This document shows, one piece after another, positions 10,321-23,224 of a stretch of 64,000 nucleotides of DNA (positions are counted from its first letter, which is position 1; every line of letters starts with the position of its first letter). The notes beneath the pieces are model-generated. The model was not told the origin of the DNA and did no database searches. It worked only from the letters and a program-made list of their open reading frames with translations. Source of the DNA: Gordionus sp. m RMFG-2023 (Eukaryota; Nematomorpha; Gordioida; Chordodea; Parachordodidae); NCBI RefSeq assembly GCF_954871325.1, contig NC_088779.1, positions 17,238,846-17,302,845 of the forward strand. The letters run 5' to 3'. Made by a program: the position numbers and the translations under genes.

Positions 10321-12547
10321 CAACAAAATAAGCGATAATAGTATTTTGACGAATTTTATTTCTTGCACAACTCGAACATTCTCATCCTAATATACTATTA
10401 AAATATTTTTATTTTACTTTTTGGAATATATTAATATGGGTGGGGATTCACCATAATATAATATGGTCAAGTATACGATACTCATCCAAAATATGTCTAA
10501 CGCGGCTTGTTATTAATAAATAAGTTATAAAACCGGTCTTTAAAAAAATTAGTAAAATTGGTTTGAATACAGGCGAAATTAAAATATTTATAATGTTCAT
10601 CTGGCATTAGTAAAATTACATTATGATTACATTATGATTACATTAAATAAATTAAAAAATATTGAACGTTTAAAAATCTTTTATTTTAATGGTAGGTAAA
10701 AATATAATAAAGATTGATAAATTATAAATGCTTTATCATAATGATCCTTATAAAGAGTACATTTGAGAAAAATAGAAATAACCTCAAAAAATATTAATGA
10801 TGCTGGAGGATAAAATGAATTAATCAAATCGAATGATATAAAAAATGGATTTAAGAACATATTCTTGGCCTGAACTTCATTTAAAAATTTAAGTGATTTT
10901 ATTGTTTAATTAAAAATAATTTCGTATTAAAAAAAATTTTACAAAATGAATCTTGAAATAAAAATTATATAATAGTGAATTTATTTTTTAAATATAAAAT
11001 AGCTATAATTTTTTTACAAATGGAACATATTCATCAAATATCTTCTTTTTTGTTAAAAAATCAAATTTATATTTTTATAAATTTCTTTATTTTTTATTTG
11101 ATTTTTCTTTGTTTCCACTAAACTTTCTGATTTTTTTGGACAAAATTAAATTGAAATGCAAGTATAGCCTGGCTTAGGAACTAGGGTTAGTTTAATTAGA
11201 TGACTACCATCCCCCTACCTCCATTGGTATAATCAATCATGTATCTATAGCTGCTCTTTCAGTAAAATCAAAAGATCCCTTAGGTTATGGAGTGCTACTA
11301 CTATATTAGTCTAATTTTTAATATAGGCTCGTTAATGATGGCAAAAATAAATTTCACCGAAACTAAGTACGGTATAGGGCTTGATGATAGCTATAATAAT
11401 ATATATGAGATGGCAACAGTCAGTGCTGTGCTAGATTATTTTTAATTGGAAGAAAAACTTTATGTTTGCTCCTTTCTTTAATAATTTAAAAAATATATAT
11501 ATTCTTTTTTATTAAATATTTCATAGTTTTTTATAAATAATATTAATTTGAAATGCTATACAATTTAATATATATTCAGGTGCCTTTATAAAAACATATA
11601 TATCGAGGATGAAACCAATTTTCTCGTAATGATATCATAGCTTGATTGAGAAATAGCAACATGATATTTTCCTCTGTGTGCTGTAAATATTTATCCTCAT
11701 CATGGGAAAACTACAAGTTTTCCTTTGTTTAAATGACATTATTGCTGTGTTATTCCCCAAAACTCATCAGCAATCTTTTTTCCGTTTTTAAGGAATCTTT
11801 GAAACTATTATTCTTAATTCGATCTAAAACAAAAATAATTTATAAGCGAGACTGCATTATTTAAGTCGTTACTGTCATATTGCATCATTGCTTAAAAGAT
11901 TTCCTTTGCTAGAACCTCATTCCAAATAACTAGAATAAACAAAAAAGGGAAGCCTCTGAATATAGAAACCTCCTACTGCTAGAAATTTTCTCAAATACCA
12001 TAATTATATGTTATATTTTGGTTTTAAAAAAGAGTTTAAAAACTCAATATATTGGAGAATGGGGAGGGGGGGGGGGGTAATTTTTTATGATTTACATTTT
12101 TTGGTCTATTAAACACAAATAGAAAACAATTGTTTATTTTGTATTCAATTTGTTTAAAATGGTAAAATTTACTATTTGTAACCTATTCGAATAATGATAA
12201 CTTTTTAATATTATAAAAATTATACAAATTATTCACTGATTTTTTTCGTTCATACAATTTCAAAAACAGTTATTGAAAGTGTTCGGGACCAAATTACCGG
12301 TTCTGCTAACGATATTTTAAATGTTAAGACTTGGGGATTCGGTTTTAATGGCGGTTTAACCATATCCAAACATCTAGAATAAAGGGAATTGGGGATTTTT
12401 AGCAAACGTAGCCAAAACCCAATAGAAAAATTAAGGAGAATCGGATTTTTTAGCAAGACGTAACCATAGTTACCCCACGGAGCAACCCGTGCCTTTGATA
12501 TTAATTAAATACCATTCACTATGTGCGAAAAACAATGTACAAAGGTA
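10321..12547. other. Region upstream of KCNQ exon 1
   Basis: The promoter should lie here if the ATG at 10320 is the true start, but no core element stands out from the A+T-rich background. A run of 12 G residues is at 12066-12077. No coding frame was recognised. Confidence 0.4.
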
Positions 12548-13415
12548 GAATTGTAAAAAGCCCAATTCAGGTCTATTTTGAAAAAAGGCCCGATTAACAT
12601 TTTAGCCCAATTGCCTCGAAATATGGCATAGAGGTCCAAACCAGAGGTCTGTAATGGGCTGGTTTGAAATATTTTTCTAGCTAACCATCATAGCTTTGAT
12701 AAATTTTTTTCTTGTCGTTTCATCAAAATAGGATATCCGCTTGAAGTATATCCTCTACTCAAGTGAAATATTTAAAATAAAATCATTGATAATAAATAAA
12801 AAAAAGTTTTTTTTAAAAAATTGTTTATAAATTGTAAACTTAACCTAGTAGCCTAAAATCTTGCTAAATTATACAAAAACTGGTTACTTTAAGTTTTAAA
12901 TATTTTCTTATGTCAACTTCCCATCTATTATTATTTAATTTTGACATGGATGTTATCTATTTCAAAGATTGCATTTAATAATCCTTGATTGAATTCTCTT
13001 TGCTTTTGGGAAAACAGGTAAAATTAGATTTTTATCCAAATTGATGTTATATTCTTCTATGCAAATCAAATCTAACATGTTATCGATATATTTTTTACCT
13101 TAAATTTCTTCCAATGACAACATCTTCAGTTATTGGTATTTTGGTATTAAAAATGTTGAAATTTCAGGGAGCAAATGTTTACTTAAATAATTTTAAATAA
13201 CAAATAAAAGTTGTAAATTTTTTAACCCGCCCACCCATAGTTTAAAATTCACCCGCCTATACTTTAAAATTTTTAACCAGCATGTCCTTCTACTTAGATA
13301 GGTAGGCAGACTAAAAACCTGCTCAATGCAAACCTCTAGTCCAATTTCTGCCATCTATGAGCAAAATCTTGAGGCTAATATTTTGGTTAAGATCTTGCCG
13401 GCTTTTTAATAATAC
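12548..13415. repeat. TA-flanked GTGTTG MITE, interrupted
   Basis: The left part (GCCCAATTCAGG, AGGCCCGATTAACATTTTAG) and the right part (ATCTATGAGCAAAATCTTGA, ending GCTTTTTAATAATAC) match the two halves of the family, with TA on both sides. The halves are separated by the hAT MITE at 12642-13339. Confidence 0.55.
12642..13339. repeat. hAT MITE inserted in the TA-flanked MITE
   Basis: The left end CAGAGGTCTGTAATGGGC pairs with the right end, whose complement reads CTAGAGGTTTGCATTGAGC. Flanks GTCCAAAC and GTCCAATT agree at six of eight positions and look like a decayed target duplication. It resembles the element at 37015-38918. Confidence 0.6.
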
Positions 13416-14209
13416 TAAACAAGGATGTAGGTGGTTAATGACAAGGAATGGGAGGTGGTACCTCGAAGACACCCATGAGATTGGGTGATTAAGACCAAAA
13501 TAATTAACACCTTATAGTTGTTCACTAATCTTTTATATTCATCTAATTTTAACACATCAAAAGGTTTCATAATTAATCATAAACGAAGTGAAATAATTTC
13601 GTCGAATGATATAAATCCAAACGTTAATTACAAAATGTAATCAAATAATGATGGTGAAGTATAATATTTTGTCAAGGTACTTACACTCTTTCCATCATAA
13701 ACAATCTTTTATTAAAACTGTATCGAATTTGGTTTCAACTAGTTTAAAAATGATAATTGTCGTTAATAATTGGGATCCAAACCGAAACAAATTTTGGTTC
13801 GATTCAGGTTCGGATAAAGATAACGGCTAAAGGTTCAGGTTAACTGTAGATATACCACAGTATTTAGATACTACCTGATTATTGACCATCCTAGGATGAA
13901 ACTTAAAATTTTACGAAATATATAAACGTAGTTTTATTCTTTACACGTATCTACGGTAGATATTAACATTGAAAAAAATCTTTGTTATTAATATAAAAAA
14001 ATAATAATTTAATAATTAAGAAAAACACCCGAGGTATCTTTTAGGCTTTTTTTATATAAAAATGTTAATCCTGAAGAAAATATATTGTCAAATATGTGAA
14101 ATTTACTGATTTATCATATTATATATATCACCTGGAAAAACCTTTGTCACTTAAAACGGTCATATAATTTACTAATCTTCATTGTCATTTGTGACAAACC
14201 TCAGGTCTT
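13416..14209. other. AT-rich DNA, no gene seen
   Basis: No recognisable gene. A short frame near 13650-13830 includes a GGTTCG-type repeat word like that in the MITE at 18748-19499 and is unlikely to be coding. Confidence 0.45.
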
Positions 14210-14430
14210 GATGTTAATTCAGCGAAACTTTTGTCGCGAATGTTTTTATAGTAAATGGATTTTATAGCTAAATTTTTATCGCGAGTCCACATTCACGAAT
14301 ACTATATCGCGATTATTTTATAACGAAACCCATAACGCAAATTCTCTTGAGCGAAGCTTTTATAGCCAAGTCATTATCGCGAAGACAATATAGTAAAAAT
14401 AATAGCACAAGCATTACCGCGATAATTGCC
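14210..14430. repeat. Interspersed GCGA/TTTATAGC phrase cluster
   Basis: Repeated short phrases (GCGAA, TTTTATAGC, TTATCGCGA) recur roughly every 25-30 bases in both orientations over about 200 bp. The same phrases flank the hAT copy at 1645-3544 and recur near 18205-18265. The spacing is irregular, so it is not a simple satellite. Confidence 0.5.
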
Positions 14431-15617
14431 TAAGGTGTCTATTTTATTTTAAAACATTTATTTTAAGACCATATTAATTAAACAATATTTTAAAACATTT
14501 ATTTTGGACCATATTAATTAAACAATATTTTAAAAAATATGTTATTAAATTGATTCAATGATGAGCTATTAATTTTTTTAATCTTAAATTTATATAATAA
14601 TTTTCGAGCTTACAATTTGTTTAGCAAATTTATTATATAAATATAATTTTCTAAGCTACCCAGTCCAATGCTTTTCTCTAAGTTTTATTTATAAGATTCA
14701 CATAATAAGAACTCAGGCTATATTAATAATTGCGTTCATTAGTAAATTTACACTGGTAAAAATGATATTTGAGTTGAACCAATATATACTGCCTCGTTAG
14801 TATTTCGATCAGTTTTGAGTTACTAAACAAAAACCTAATTATAAGCTAAATAAAAACTATTCACCAGTGGGATATTGCTTAAAAATTTGTGGGAGGGAAG
14901 GGGGGCTACAGTTATTATATTATCTAAAAATGTGATATACAAAATGATTTTAAGAATATGAATAAAAAATGTCACAAATTTAATACTGCCGATATCAATA
15001 CAAATTAAATAATTATGAATTCAAAAATTTTTCTTATCTATCATTTTTTTGGGGGCTGCATTTTTTTTTGAAAAAATTTCATTCGCCTCGTGATAATTCC
15101 TTTTGTATATTTTAATATATGGATCTGGAATGCACTCTGAAGATCCATTAATATTTATGAATATTAAATATGACTTATTTACTTTTAAAATCTCTGTTAA
15201 ATTCATACAATAAAAACCCCTTTCACCCTAAGCAGTACTACAGGTTAAAGTATACACATAGTTAAGGAATTTTTTAAATTTTTCTTTAAAAATATCTTCA
15301 TTGATATATTATCAAAGCCCAACAATCGTTTCATATTTATTTAATTTGAATCTTTTTATTTGCTTCTCGCCAATTTTATTTTTGCATAAAGAATAAATTG
15401 GATATTTTTTGAATAATAAAATAATTTTATCAAAATTTATTTAAGTATTTTAACCTCGTTTTAATGCTCTCCATTAGACAGGACTGCAAAATGCTTTCTA
15501 GAGAAATTGTAAATTGATATTTTTTTAATTTTACTTAGTTTTGGATTTTTTAATGGTATATCTATAAATGTTTAAATTCTGAACAAGGGACATCTGTAAA
15601 TATTTACCTAATGATAT
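14431..15617. other. AT-rich DNA, no gene seen
   Basis: Includes a near-perfect direct repeat of about 50 bp at 14448-14534 (AAAACATTTATTTT, then ACCATATTAATTAAACAAT). No gene was recognised. Confidence 0.45.
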
Positions 15618-17334
15618 CAAAGTTGTTAAACCTTACTTTTAAAAGTAGCGCGCTACCGCTATAGCTATTTGTCAAAAAAAAGTAGCATGCTATTAGCTAC
15701 TATTTTTTAAAAGTAGCTTAAAATATTTAGAAATAAATGTTTTATTATCTTGCTTATAATGTAATTGTATAGTATATAATACATAAAAATCAAGATTTAT
15801 ATTTAAATAGTTGGTTTTATAAAAAAACTGAAGTAAAAAGACTAAAATTTATGCAATAAAATTAACTATTTATAGTAATATACATTTTTTATTCATTTTG
15901 TTGCATTTTAATAATAAACATTCCCAAGTCTAAAGCGACGATCAGAAAATATAAGTTTCGCCTACTCTCAACGCTAGCACTTAAGGGCAAGGCAGTATTT
16001 AATTTTATATACATATTTTTAATAAGAAAAATTATCAAGAATTTTTGGATTTAAAAAACGCGTCTAGAGGATTTTATATTATATCAGTATCCTTTATTTC
16101 AAAAAAAATTATCAGCAAAAGTCCTTTTTGTGGTTGTAACTAGGGCATCTTTGTTTGGTATGAGACTATTCAGCTTTACCATGAGCCTATCACATTGATC
16201 TTTAACATCATTGAAATTGATATATGGCCAGTTTAGTTTAAAAATGTGATGAATCATAAATTTTATTTATAGGTACATCGTATATCTGGCATCCTATTAT
16301 CATTTTGAGGGCTAATGCTACATATCTTCTTTTTAAGTCTTAGGGTCTAGCCAATGGCCTGTGGTTCCCAAATAAGCTCTAAAAATATTAATATCAGATT
16401 AAATATAAATAAATTTTTACCTTCGGTTATGTGCCCAAATATCTGCCGTGGTACATAAATAGGATATCTCTGACAACTCTGCTATTAGAGCATCTTTTAT
16501 CATTTCAAAGTTATATGCTATCTTAATCATTAGTGTCTGGTGACATAAAATTGTTGCACCAGAGGATAGGGCTTAAATCGTCATGATAAATGATGGATTA
16601 TAAACCAAGGAAATTGGCTGAGCTGTATCACTTATAAAATTGACAATAACTTTATCAGCCAGTATCTGAGAAATATTGGCATGTGCAATATTTTAATCAA
16701 TTTAGCTTGAAATGAATTGGTCTTTTTTGATGTAGTCTCCACTTTACTAAAATTATTATTACGATGTTTTTCTATCTCTTTAAAACTTTTGGTATGAACA
16801 TTCTTATAAAATATATGCTATTAGAATTTTAAAATGACAATTACCTTTTGGTGTTTTTTGAAGTTATAGCTGCTAGATTTATTTGAGGATATATTTTTTA
16901 CATTTTAAACAAATAAACTTATAGCCACCTTTGGTTTTTACATTAGTTTGATAATATTTTTCAAATTTTGGAAATGGAAAATGTGTATTTGTGTTATCAA
17001 GGACATTTTCTTTCAGGATACCTTCCATATCATTAATATCATCATTCCTGACTCACATACATCGTTTAGATATCCATTTGCTATGACATTTTAAATAATT
17101 TACACCATGAGATGATTTAGGTTTATAATACAAATTGAAAATATAAATTTCAAAATTAAGTAATAAATCATAAAAATTATAATTAATTATGATATTATAT
17201 TTAAATTTTTATATTTTTAAAAAATAGCTAAGCTCAAAAAAAGGAGCGAGCTAAAAAATTAATAATTGGAAAAAGGTAGCTCGCTATTAAAAAAGATAGC
17301 GTGTTACAATAGCGCGCTATCTTTTTCAACTCTG
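15618..17334 (-). mobile_element. BED-type hAT transposon, decayed
   Basis: The ends CAAAGTTG and CAACTCTG, each followed inward by AGCGCGCTA words, delimit the element. On the minus strand near 16990-16850 a BED zinc finger can be read (FICLKCKKYI, then a Ser-rich stretch and FKKHQK). Further on come DTAQPISLVYNPSF, TLMIKIAYNFEMIKDALI and ELSEISYLCTTADIWAHN, typical of BED-hAT transposases. A 42-bp intron (16379-16420) joins AHNRR to AYLGTTGHWLDPKT in frame. Frameshifts and stops break the rest, and the C-terminal dimerisation domain was not found. Clear target duplications were not seen. Inactive. Confidence 0.75.
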
Positions 17335-18602
17335 CAATTTAAATATTATTGTTAACTTGTTCCTAACGATTTAATTTTTTAAAATATCAGTCAATTAATA
17401 AAAAATGGTTCATTGGAAATAGGACATCGAAAAACTTTATAAAAATATCCGAATTCATTATTTCTTTCAAAGTAGATTGATTAATCAACAACCAATGACT
17501 TACCTATTTGAAAAATCAAATTTCTAGTTAATCATTTAAAAAATTTAGCTAAAATTGAATTATTTCTTACCTGTAGTGTTGTTAAATAGGCCGAATCCTA
17601 ATAGTCGAAAAAAATCAGTAAGCTTTGAGGCAAGAATGTATTTTTTTTCAAGATTGAGATACTCTGAGTTTAAAGCTTGATTGAGGTTAGGATAAGTTTT
17701 CGCGTAAAAATTAGGTTTAGCCTTCAAACCTTTTAGAATGGCATTTATTACCCCTATCTGCTAGTGACGAATCTCACTTTATGATTTTAATAAAGCAGAA
17801 GGGGCGACGATTCATAGAAATTTCTATAAGGGTTGTAATTTTTTTCAAAGAAAATTTATGTTTAAAATATTAATGGGTCAATAATATCTATTTTATAGAA
17901 TACAATGGGTCGAGAATGCCGCCCCAATAGAGTTGGCGCCAATAAAATAAAAAATGTCATCATTGTCCATTGTTATTGCACCTTCTTCTCCAAACTACCG
18001 TTTAGTTTCCCGGAAAATTTTTATCCCTACTTGCGAACATAAGTGGGAGAGATATGGAATTGCGAAGATATTTTCACCATATCCAATGAAGGTAACACTT
18101 AAGCCAACTCATGCTTACTTAATAGTCAATAAGTAATAAAATACCTTTATAACATATGGCGCTTATGATTTAAAAACTTATTTTGGTATTATGTTTTATT
18201 TTCTTTTAATAATGTTCCCGCGTTAATGACTTCATGCAAATACATTCGTGGTGAAAAATCGCAATTAAGTTAGGACTGATATTAATGTTCTCATAAAATT
18301 AGTTATATTATATCACGATTATGATATCCACGTAGAATATATTATCAATAAAACTTAAAATAAGTTCTTAATTTATAGATGATTTTATTTTTAATGAGAT
18401 TGACATTTATGAAATATTCCTCATCCAATTTACAAATTAGTGTATTTTTTATCATTGCATTCCTATCTAGTTTTTCGATTTCAAGAAATAAATAAATGTA
18501 AAAGAAGTTAAAGGTATCATATATTCAAAAAGATGAAATCAAAAATAAAAATATAATATCAAAAAATAACAAAAAGATTTGCACAATAAAAGTTAACAAC
18601 AA
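17335..18602. other. AT-rich DNA with one phrase-repeat copy
   Basis: No gene recognised. At 18205-18265 words such as GTTCCCGCGTTAATGACTTC resemble the repeat at 1557-1600. A 60-codon frame at 17954-18136 has no recognisable homology and no supporting splice sites. Confidence 0.4.
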
Positions 18603-18690
18603 TCACTGGAGATCCTAAAGAAAATTTATATTTCAGGCAAAGAATATCTTTTGAGATATGTAAATCTAATTTTATCTCAGCTCTACACCT
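18603..18690 (+). mobile_element. LINE 3' fragment (C-terminal domain)
   Basis: The frame TITGDPKENLYFRQRISFEI closely matches AITGDPQEGFYLRQRISIDI at about 38476-38535 in this window. Both belong to the conserved C-terminus of one non-LTR retrotransposon family. Only about 30 codons survive. Confidence 0.65.
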
Positions 18691-18747
18691 GACAAAATAA
18701 TTTTTTAAATCCCTCTCCATTAATATTTTTGTTTATAAAATTTTAAG

Positions 18748-19499
18748 CAGGGATGTGAAGCCGTCAAAATTTTACCGGGTTCGGTTCGGGTTAAAGTAAA
18801 AAAATAGGTGGGTTGGTTCGGGTTCGATTCAGGAAAATATTTTTAAACCCATTGGTACCGCGTTCAGCTCGGGTTTAAGAATTTTTGAATTGATAAAAAA
18901 ATTATATATTTAAATCATGATTAAAAAACTTGACATAAATTTGGTATAAAAAATAAATTTTTTATTTTATTTATAGGCAAAATATAATTAAAAATACAAA
19001 AGTTTACAAAAACTGCCCTATATCTTTGTTTAACGATTTTTAAGTTAGATTTTTAAAATTAACAATAACAAATGTAATAATTTTAATTTTGACATGTTCA
19101 CTTTCTAATCTTTGAGAATAAGTAAAAAATTAAAAATAAATGGCATAAATGAATTTAATTGTTTAAATTTATTAACATTCCAATAAGAAACTATGAGAAT
19201 AAACTAAAAAAAATTTAAAAATGGCGTAAATGAATTAAGTTGTTTAAAATATATTAACACTTCTATTATAAAATCTCAATTAAATTATTAATATTTATAT
19301 TATTTACAATTATACAAATATCTTAATATATGATTTTAAACAAAACACTTACCCGATTGAACCCTGGTTCAAATAAAATTCCCGGGTTGGGTTAGGGGCT
19401 TTGAAAATTTTACAAACAGAGTTCAGGTTCAGTTAGAGTTCAGATTTTTTTCAAAAACTCGGGTTTTCTTCTCCGGGTTAGGGTTCGGTTCGAATCCTG
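18748..19499. repeat. 752-bp non-autonomous hAT-like element
   Basis: Starts CAGGGATGTGAAGCC and ends GGTTCGAATCCTG, with GGGTTCGG/GGTTCGGG words near both ends in inverted arrangement. Flanks ATTTTAAG (18740-18747) and ATTTTAAA (19500-19507) agree at seven of eight bases. The middle is A+T-rich and non-coding. Confidence 0.55.
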
Positions 19500-19507
19500 A
19501 TTTTAAA

Positions 19508-20138
19508 AATACTAATTTTTTAAACGCTTTGAATATTTGAAATTTAAATAAATAAAATGAAATTATAAGAAATAAAATATTTTACTCAGTACCTAAATAC
19601 GATCAGATTCCAGTTACTTATGCAAAATACCGTATTAGCTACTTTCTTATAAAAAGACTGGCTATCGACTGCTACTCCAAAAATATAGGTAAGTTATTAT
19701 AGGGCGTTACTTTCAATAGATACTTTAACAGCATTGGTATTTAATTTATTATATAATATTTGCATCCCTTTTCCACTGATTTGTTTATTAAATCAAACAT
19801 AAAAATTATTTATTATATATTATCTAATTTAAATAATATAATAAAATATTGTTTTATATAAATTAAAAGCATTATAAAATTTAAAATGTTAACTAATATT
19901 TTGGGTTATACATAATATATTATTAAATTAGAGCAATTGACATTTGTATAAAAACGTTTAGAAAGTATAAATTTTAGGTTTATAATCTAATATATAAATA
20001 ATTAATTTTACTAAAAGAAAATAATTATAATTATCAAAAAATGGAAACCTTAATTATTATAATCATAGATTTAATAAATATTATAAGCATCAAATATATA
20101 TAAATGAGCCATAAGCCTACAAATATTTTTCATCAAAT
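19508..20138. other. Downstream of the galectin stop codon
   Basis: A+T-rich DNA on the 3' side of the minus-strand galectin exon; it should contain the 3' untranslated region. AATAAA-like words are too frequent in this composition to choose a polyadenylation signal. Confidence 0.4.
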
Positions 20139-20744
20139 TTAACATATGCAAACATGCTTTATCTTCACATCGCCTTCAACAACTAAGGTATCAATTTTGT
20201 CATTAGGGTAAAGGCGATATCTAAAGTCCCAGAAATGCTGACCGTTCACCGCTATAGCAAATGCTTTATCCTAACATGTAATACTATATATCTGATATAT
20301 TTAATTATAATTTACCATGCAAAAAATGACCAATTCAAAAGTTCCTTTCTCAAAAGGAAAAAATGGTGTATTGGCTTCTTCTACCATCCATTTCCCAGCT
20401 TGCCTAGTATTCCGGACAACCATTTTATCACCATATCTTACGTTCATATGAAATCCAACATCGGGTAAAGGCTTGCCTTCTACCGCTCGATCGGTTTGAA
20501 GATTAAGAGACCACGTTTTACCTAAAAGTGTACCATCTCCGCTAACAATTATTATTCTGCCTTCTTTTAATCCACCTGGTATAAAGAGTGAAAAGGGGGT
20601 TGGCGGATTGAAATTCGGAGGCGTAACAGAGGACATGGCATCCGTCTTAATACCATATTGTTCAGGAATTTTGTAAGTACCACAGCAAAAACCACAACAG
20701 TCCACAAAGTATGAATGTATATCATTTTGATATCTTCCGGGCAA
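20139..20744 (-). CDS. Galectin, carbohydrate-recognition domain 3 (two exons)
   Basis: Galectins are soluble beta-galactoside-binding lectins. Exon one (20744-20316) encodes a leader with CCGFCCG, then PPTPFSLFIPGGLKEGRIII and the sugar-site strand FHMNVRYGDKMVVRN, GKWMVEEA and FPFEKGTFELVIF. A 45-bp GT-AG intron (20315-20271) leads to exon two (20270-20139) with KAFAIAVNGQHFWDFRYRL and VEGDVKIKHVCIC, then TAA. Both junctions are phase 0. The canonical H-N-R, V-N, W and E residues are present, but the usual E-R pair reads E-A, so one sugar contact is missing. The start is open: the acceptor at 20745 would join it in phase 0 to CRD2 of the same gene; alternatively a separate gene starts at ATG 20634-20636 (MSSVTPPNFNPPTPF) or ATG 20796-20798. 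Confidence 0.85.
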
Positions 20745-21424
20745 CTGATCACAAAATATTAAATAAAAACATAGATAAAATTTAGCTAAGTAAAGCATTT
20801 TAAAAGCATAGAATTAAAAGCTGGGACTTTATCGTATACAGAGTCAAATTAGAAAAATTGTAGCTTAGTAAGTATGATTCAAAATAGAGATCTAAAAATT
20901 AACATTTTAATTCCGCTAAAAGTCCTTTAAACACACTCAAATATAGACAATAATAATCATATATAATGTTAAAAAAAATATGCAAAAATTTCTGACAGAC
21001 ATAAATAATTTTTATTTTATATATCTGATATGGCATCTATGACAAATAAATGTCAGAGACCTGTAGAGATTACAAACCTTGGCCCAGATTTTTAAATTTG
21101 ATGCTATATATTGTAAATTCAAAGGGTAAATAAAAAATTTGATATTCCAACCGCTTAATTGACATGTCGTTTTTAGACACATAATGCCCATTTTCGAAAA
21201 CATAGTATATCCTTTCCTTGCTAATTGAATTGAAAAGACATATGTGACTAAGAAACTATAATTAAATTTATTTAATAAAAGATTTGGCACTGCTAGAAAT
21301 TTCTTTAGGTTCAGATTTGATGCTAAAACTTATATGGCCGCTAAATCCGGACCATGTAGGTGTCCTATAAATGTTATATGATTGTATAAAAGCGATATTA
21401 AAATTGATTAAAACATTTTTTTAC

Positions 21425-22072
21425 CGGTGGTTTAAACCATACGTTAATCAAATCAAGATCTCCTTCTATCGCAAGCACTCTGACCCCTTCGGGATTGATA
21501 CGATGCCTAAATTCAAAAACTGGCTTGCCATTTATTGATACCTATAATATTGAATTATAAACTATTTTTATTTATTTTTGAATTACTCTATAATGGTCAC
21601 CTTCTAAAAAATAAAATAGTTCAAACATTTGCCCTTTTTGGAAAGGAAAATGTTTAACTCTTTCTTCTTTTCCCCAGGATTTGTTATCATAAGAGTTAAT
21701 TACCATCACATCTTCTCCAAATCTTAAGTTGTAATGAAAGGGAATATCATCGTCTTTGTCGTACCCCGATTTCAAATTGATATTAATGCTTTGATTATAA
21801 ATGAGGTTATTGACAATAAATTTTTTTTTTAATAAACAGTGATTTATATGATCAATTTAGGAAAAATACTTTTTGGCATTCTTATGTGCAAATCCTTGAA
21901 TAAAAATTCCCGATCCATCCATGAGCTTACCAATTCCGATCGGTGCATGATAAGGTACTTTCTAGATTTACAATTATACCATTAATAACATCATTAAACA
22001 TTCATTACTTACCGGATTCAAAACTGGAGGTGGAGCGACCAACCAATTTTCGCCAGAAAATTCGCCTTCACC
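21425..22072 (-). CDS. Galectin, carbohydrate-recognition domain 2 (four exons)
   Basis: Four exons read in frame on the minus strand. 22072-22013 (60 bp) is a linker, GEGEFSGENWLVAPPPVLNP, ending at a GTAAGT donor. 21961-21870 (92 bp) encodes KVPYHAPIGIGKLMDGSGIF and IQGFAHKNAK. 21788-21587 (202 bp) encodes IPFHYNLRF, VMVINS, SWGKEER and FPFQKGQMFELFYF. 21541-21425 (117 bp) encodes VSINGKPVFEFRHRI and LAIEGDLDLINVWFKPP. The introns between them are 51, 81 and 45 bp. All canonical sugar contacts (H-N-R, V-N, W, E-R) are present. After KPP there is either a GTAA donor (phase 0) leading to CRD3, or read-through to a stop eight codons later. The phases and the 202-bp middle exon match CRD1 exactly. 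Confidence 0.88.
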
Positions 22073-23224
22073 CTTTTTTTATAAATAAATTATTTAATAT
22101 TAATATTTTTAAGCAGCTATATTTCAATCCTAACTCTCATTTTGGCAGTAACTATGGGGGAGGGGATTTGGGAGTGCGGCATCCACACGAATCTTACCCA
22201 TAAACGAAAAATTTGCTTTTGTCTTAAGTAAATTTGATTTATAAAAAGTATAAATATTACATAAACTATGCTTATATACCCAATTCAGTTACTATTCAAT
22301 TTAAATATGATATATGCCCCCCCCCCTCCATCAAACATATGAAAATATATCAATGAATATTATATTATATTTATTAATTAATAAATCTTATATGAATTAC
22401 AAGTCTTAGAACATCAGATTCATTCCATGTCAAATTACAAAATATTCCTTTCCAAACTGTTATACTTCTGAAGATATTAGGGATAGAAGCATAAAAATGC
22501 CTTTTTTCAATAATAGGTTTTCATTTATAATTATAAACTGTAAATAAAATTTAGCATTAAAATAAAGAGTTTATTTAATATAAAAAAAATATATTTTAAA
22601 AAAATCTTAGTGTATTTTTTGCTCAAAACAATATTTAAAACTACAAAAATTAGAGGTGAATATGACATAATGGGCTAAATCTAGTGTTATTAAAATTTGT
22701 GAACTTGTGTTATGAACTAGAGGATTAGTTAAATTATGTATTAAGATTAAAATTATTATCTATTTAGAATCCTTTTATTATAAGTAGTCTTGTTCTTAAT
22801 CTGCAAACATTGTATATTTTTAATTCTACCAAGACCAACTTTAGTCTTGAACCCAAGTTATTGTTTTTTAGAAATTTAAATGGATGTGGGAGGACTTGCT
22901 TATTCCGTTTTTATTGTATAAGCCCCATTTATTCGGTAAAAGCCCTTATATAACTAATCATTTTGCCTTAATGTACAAATATTGTTTATTTTTACTTAGC
23001 CTCAGAGGTAGTGAATTAGCATTTTGCAATTATTCTATATAAGGTCGGTAGCTTAGACAGAATATTATACTATAAATTTTTGCCTCAAACATAGGCTATT
23101 ATAAACTTTTGGTGGCTATGTTATATTTTTATAAAAGTTTTTAATTTTCCATTTATTTTTAATAAATAAAATATATATATATTTATATTCATAAAATCAT
23201 CATAAAAATAAATATTATAAATAT

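Noticed and set aside
20567-20752. 61-codon frame overlapping CRD3
   Set aside because: Shadow frame of the galectin exon.
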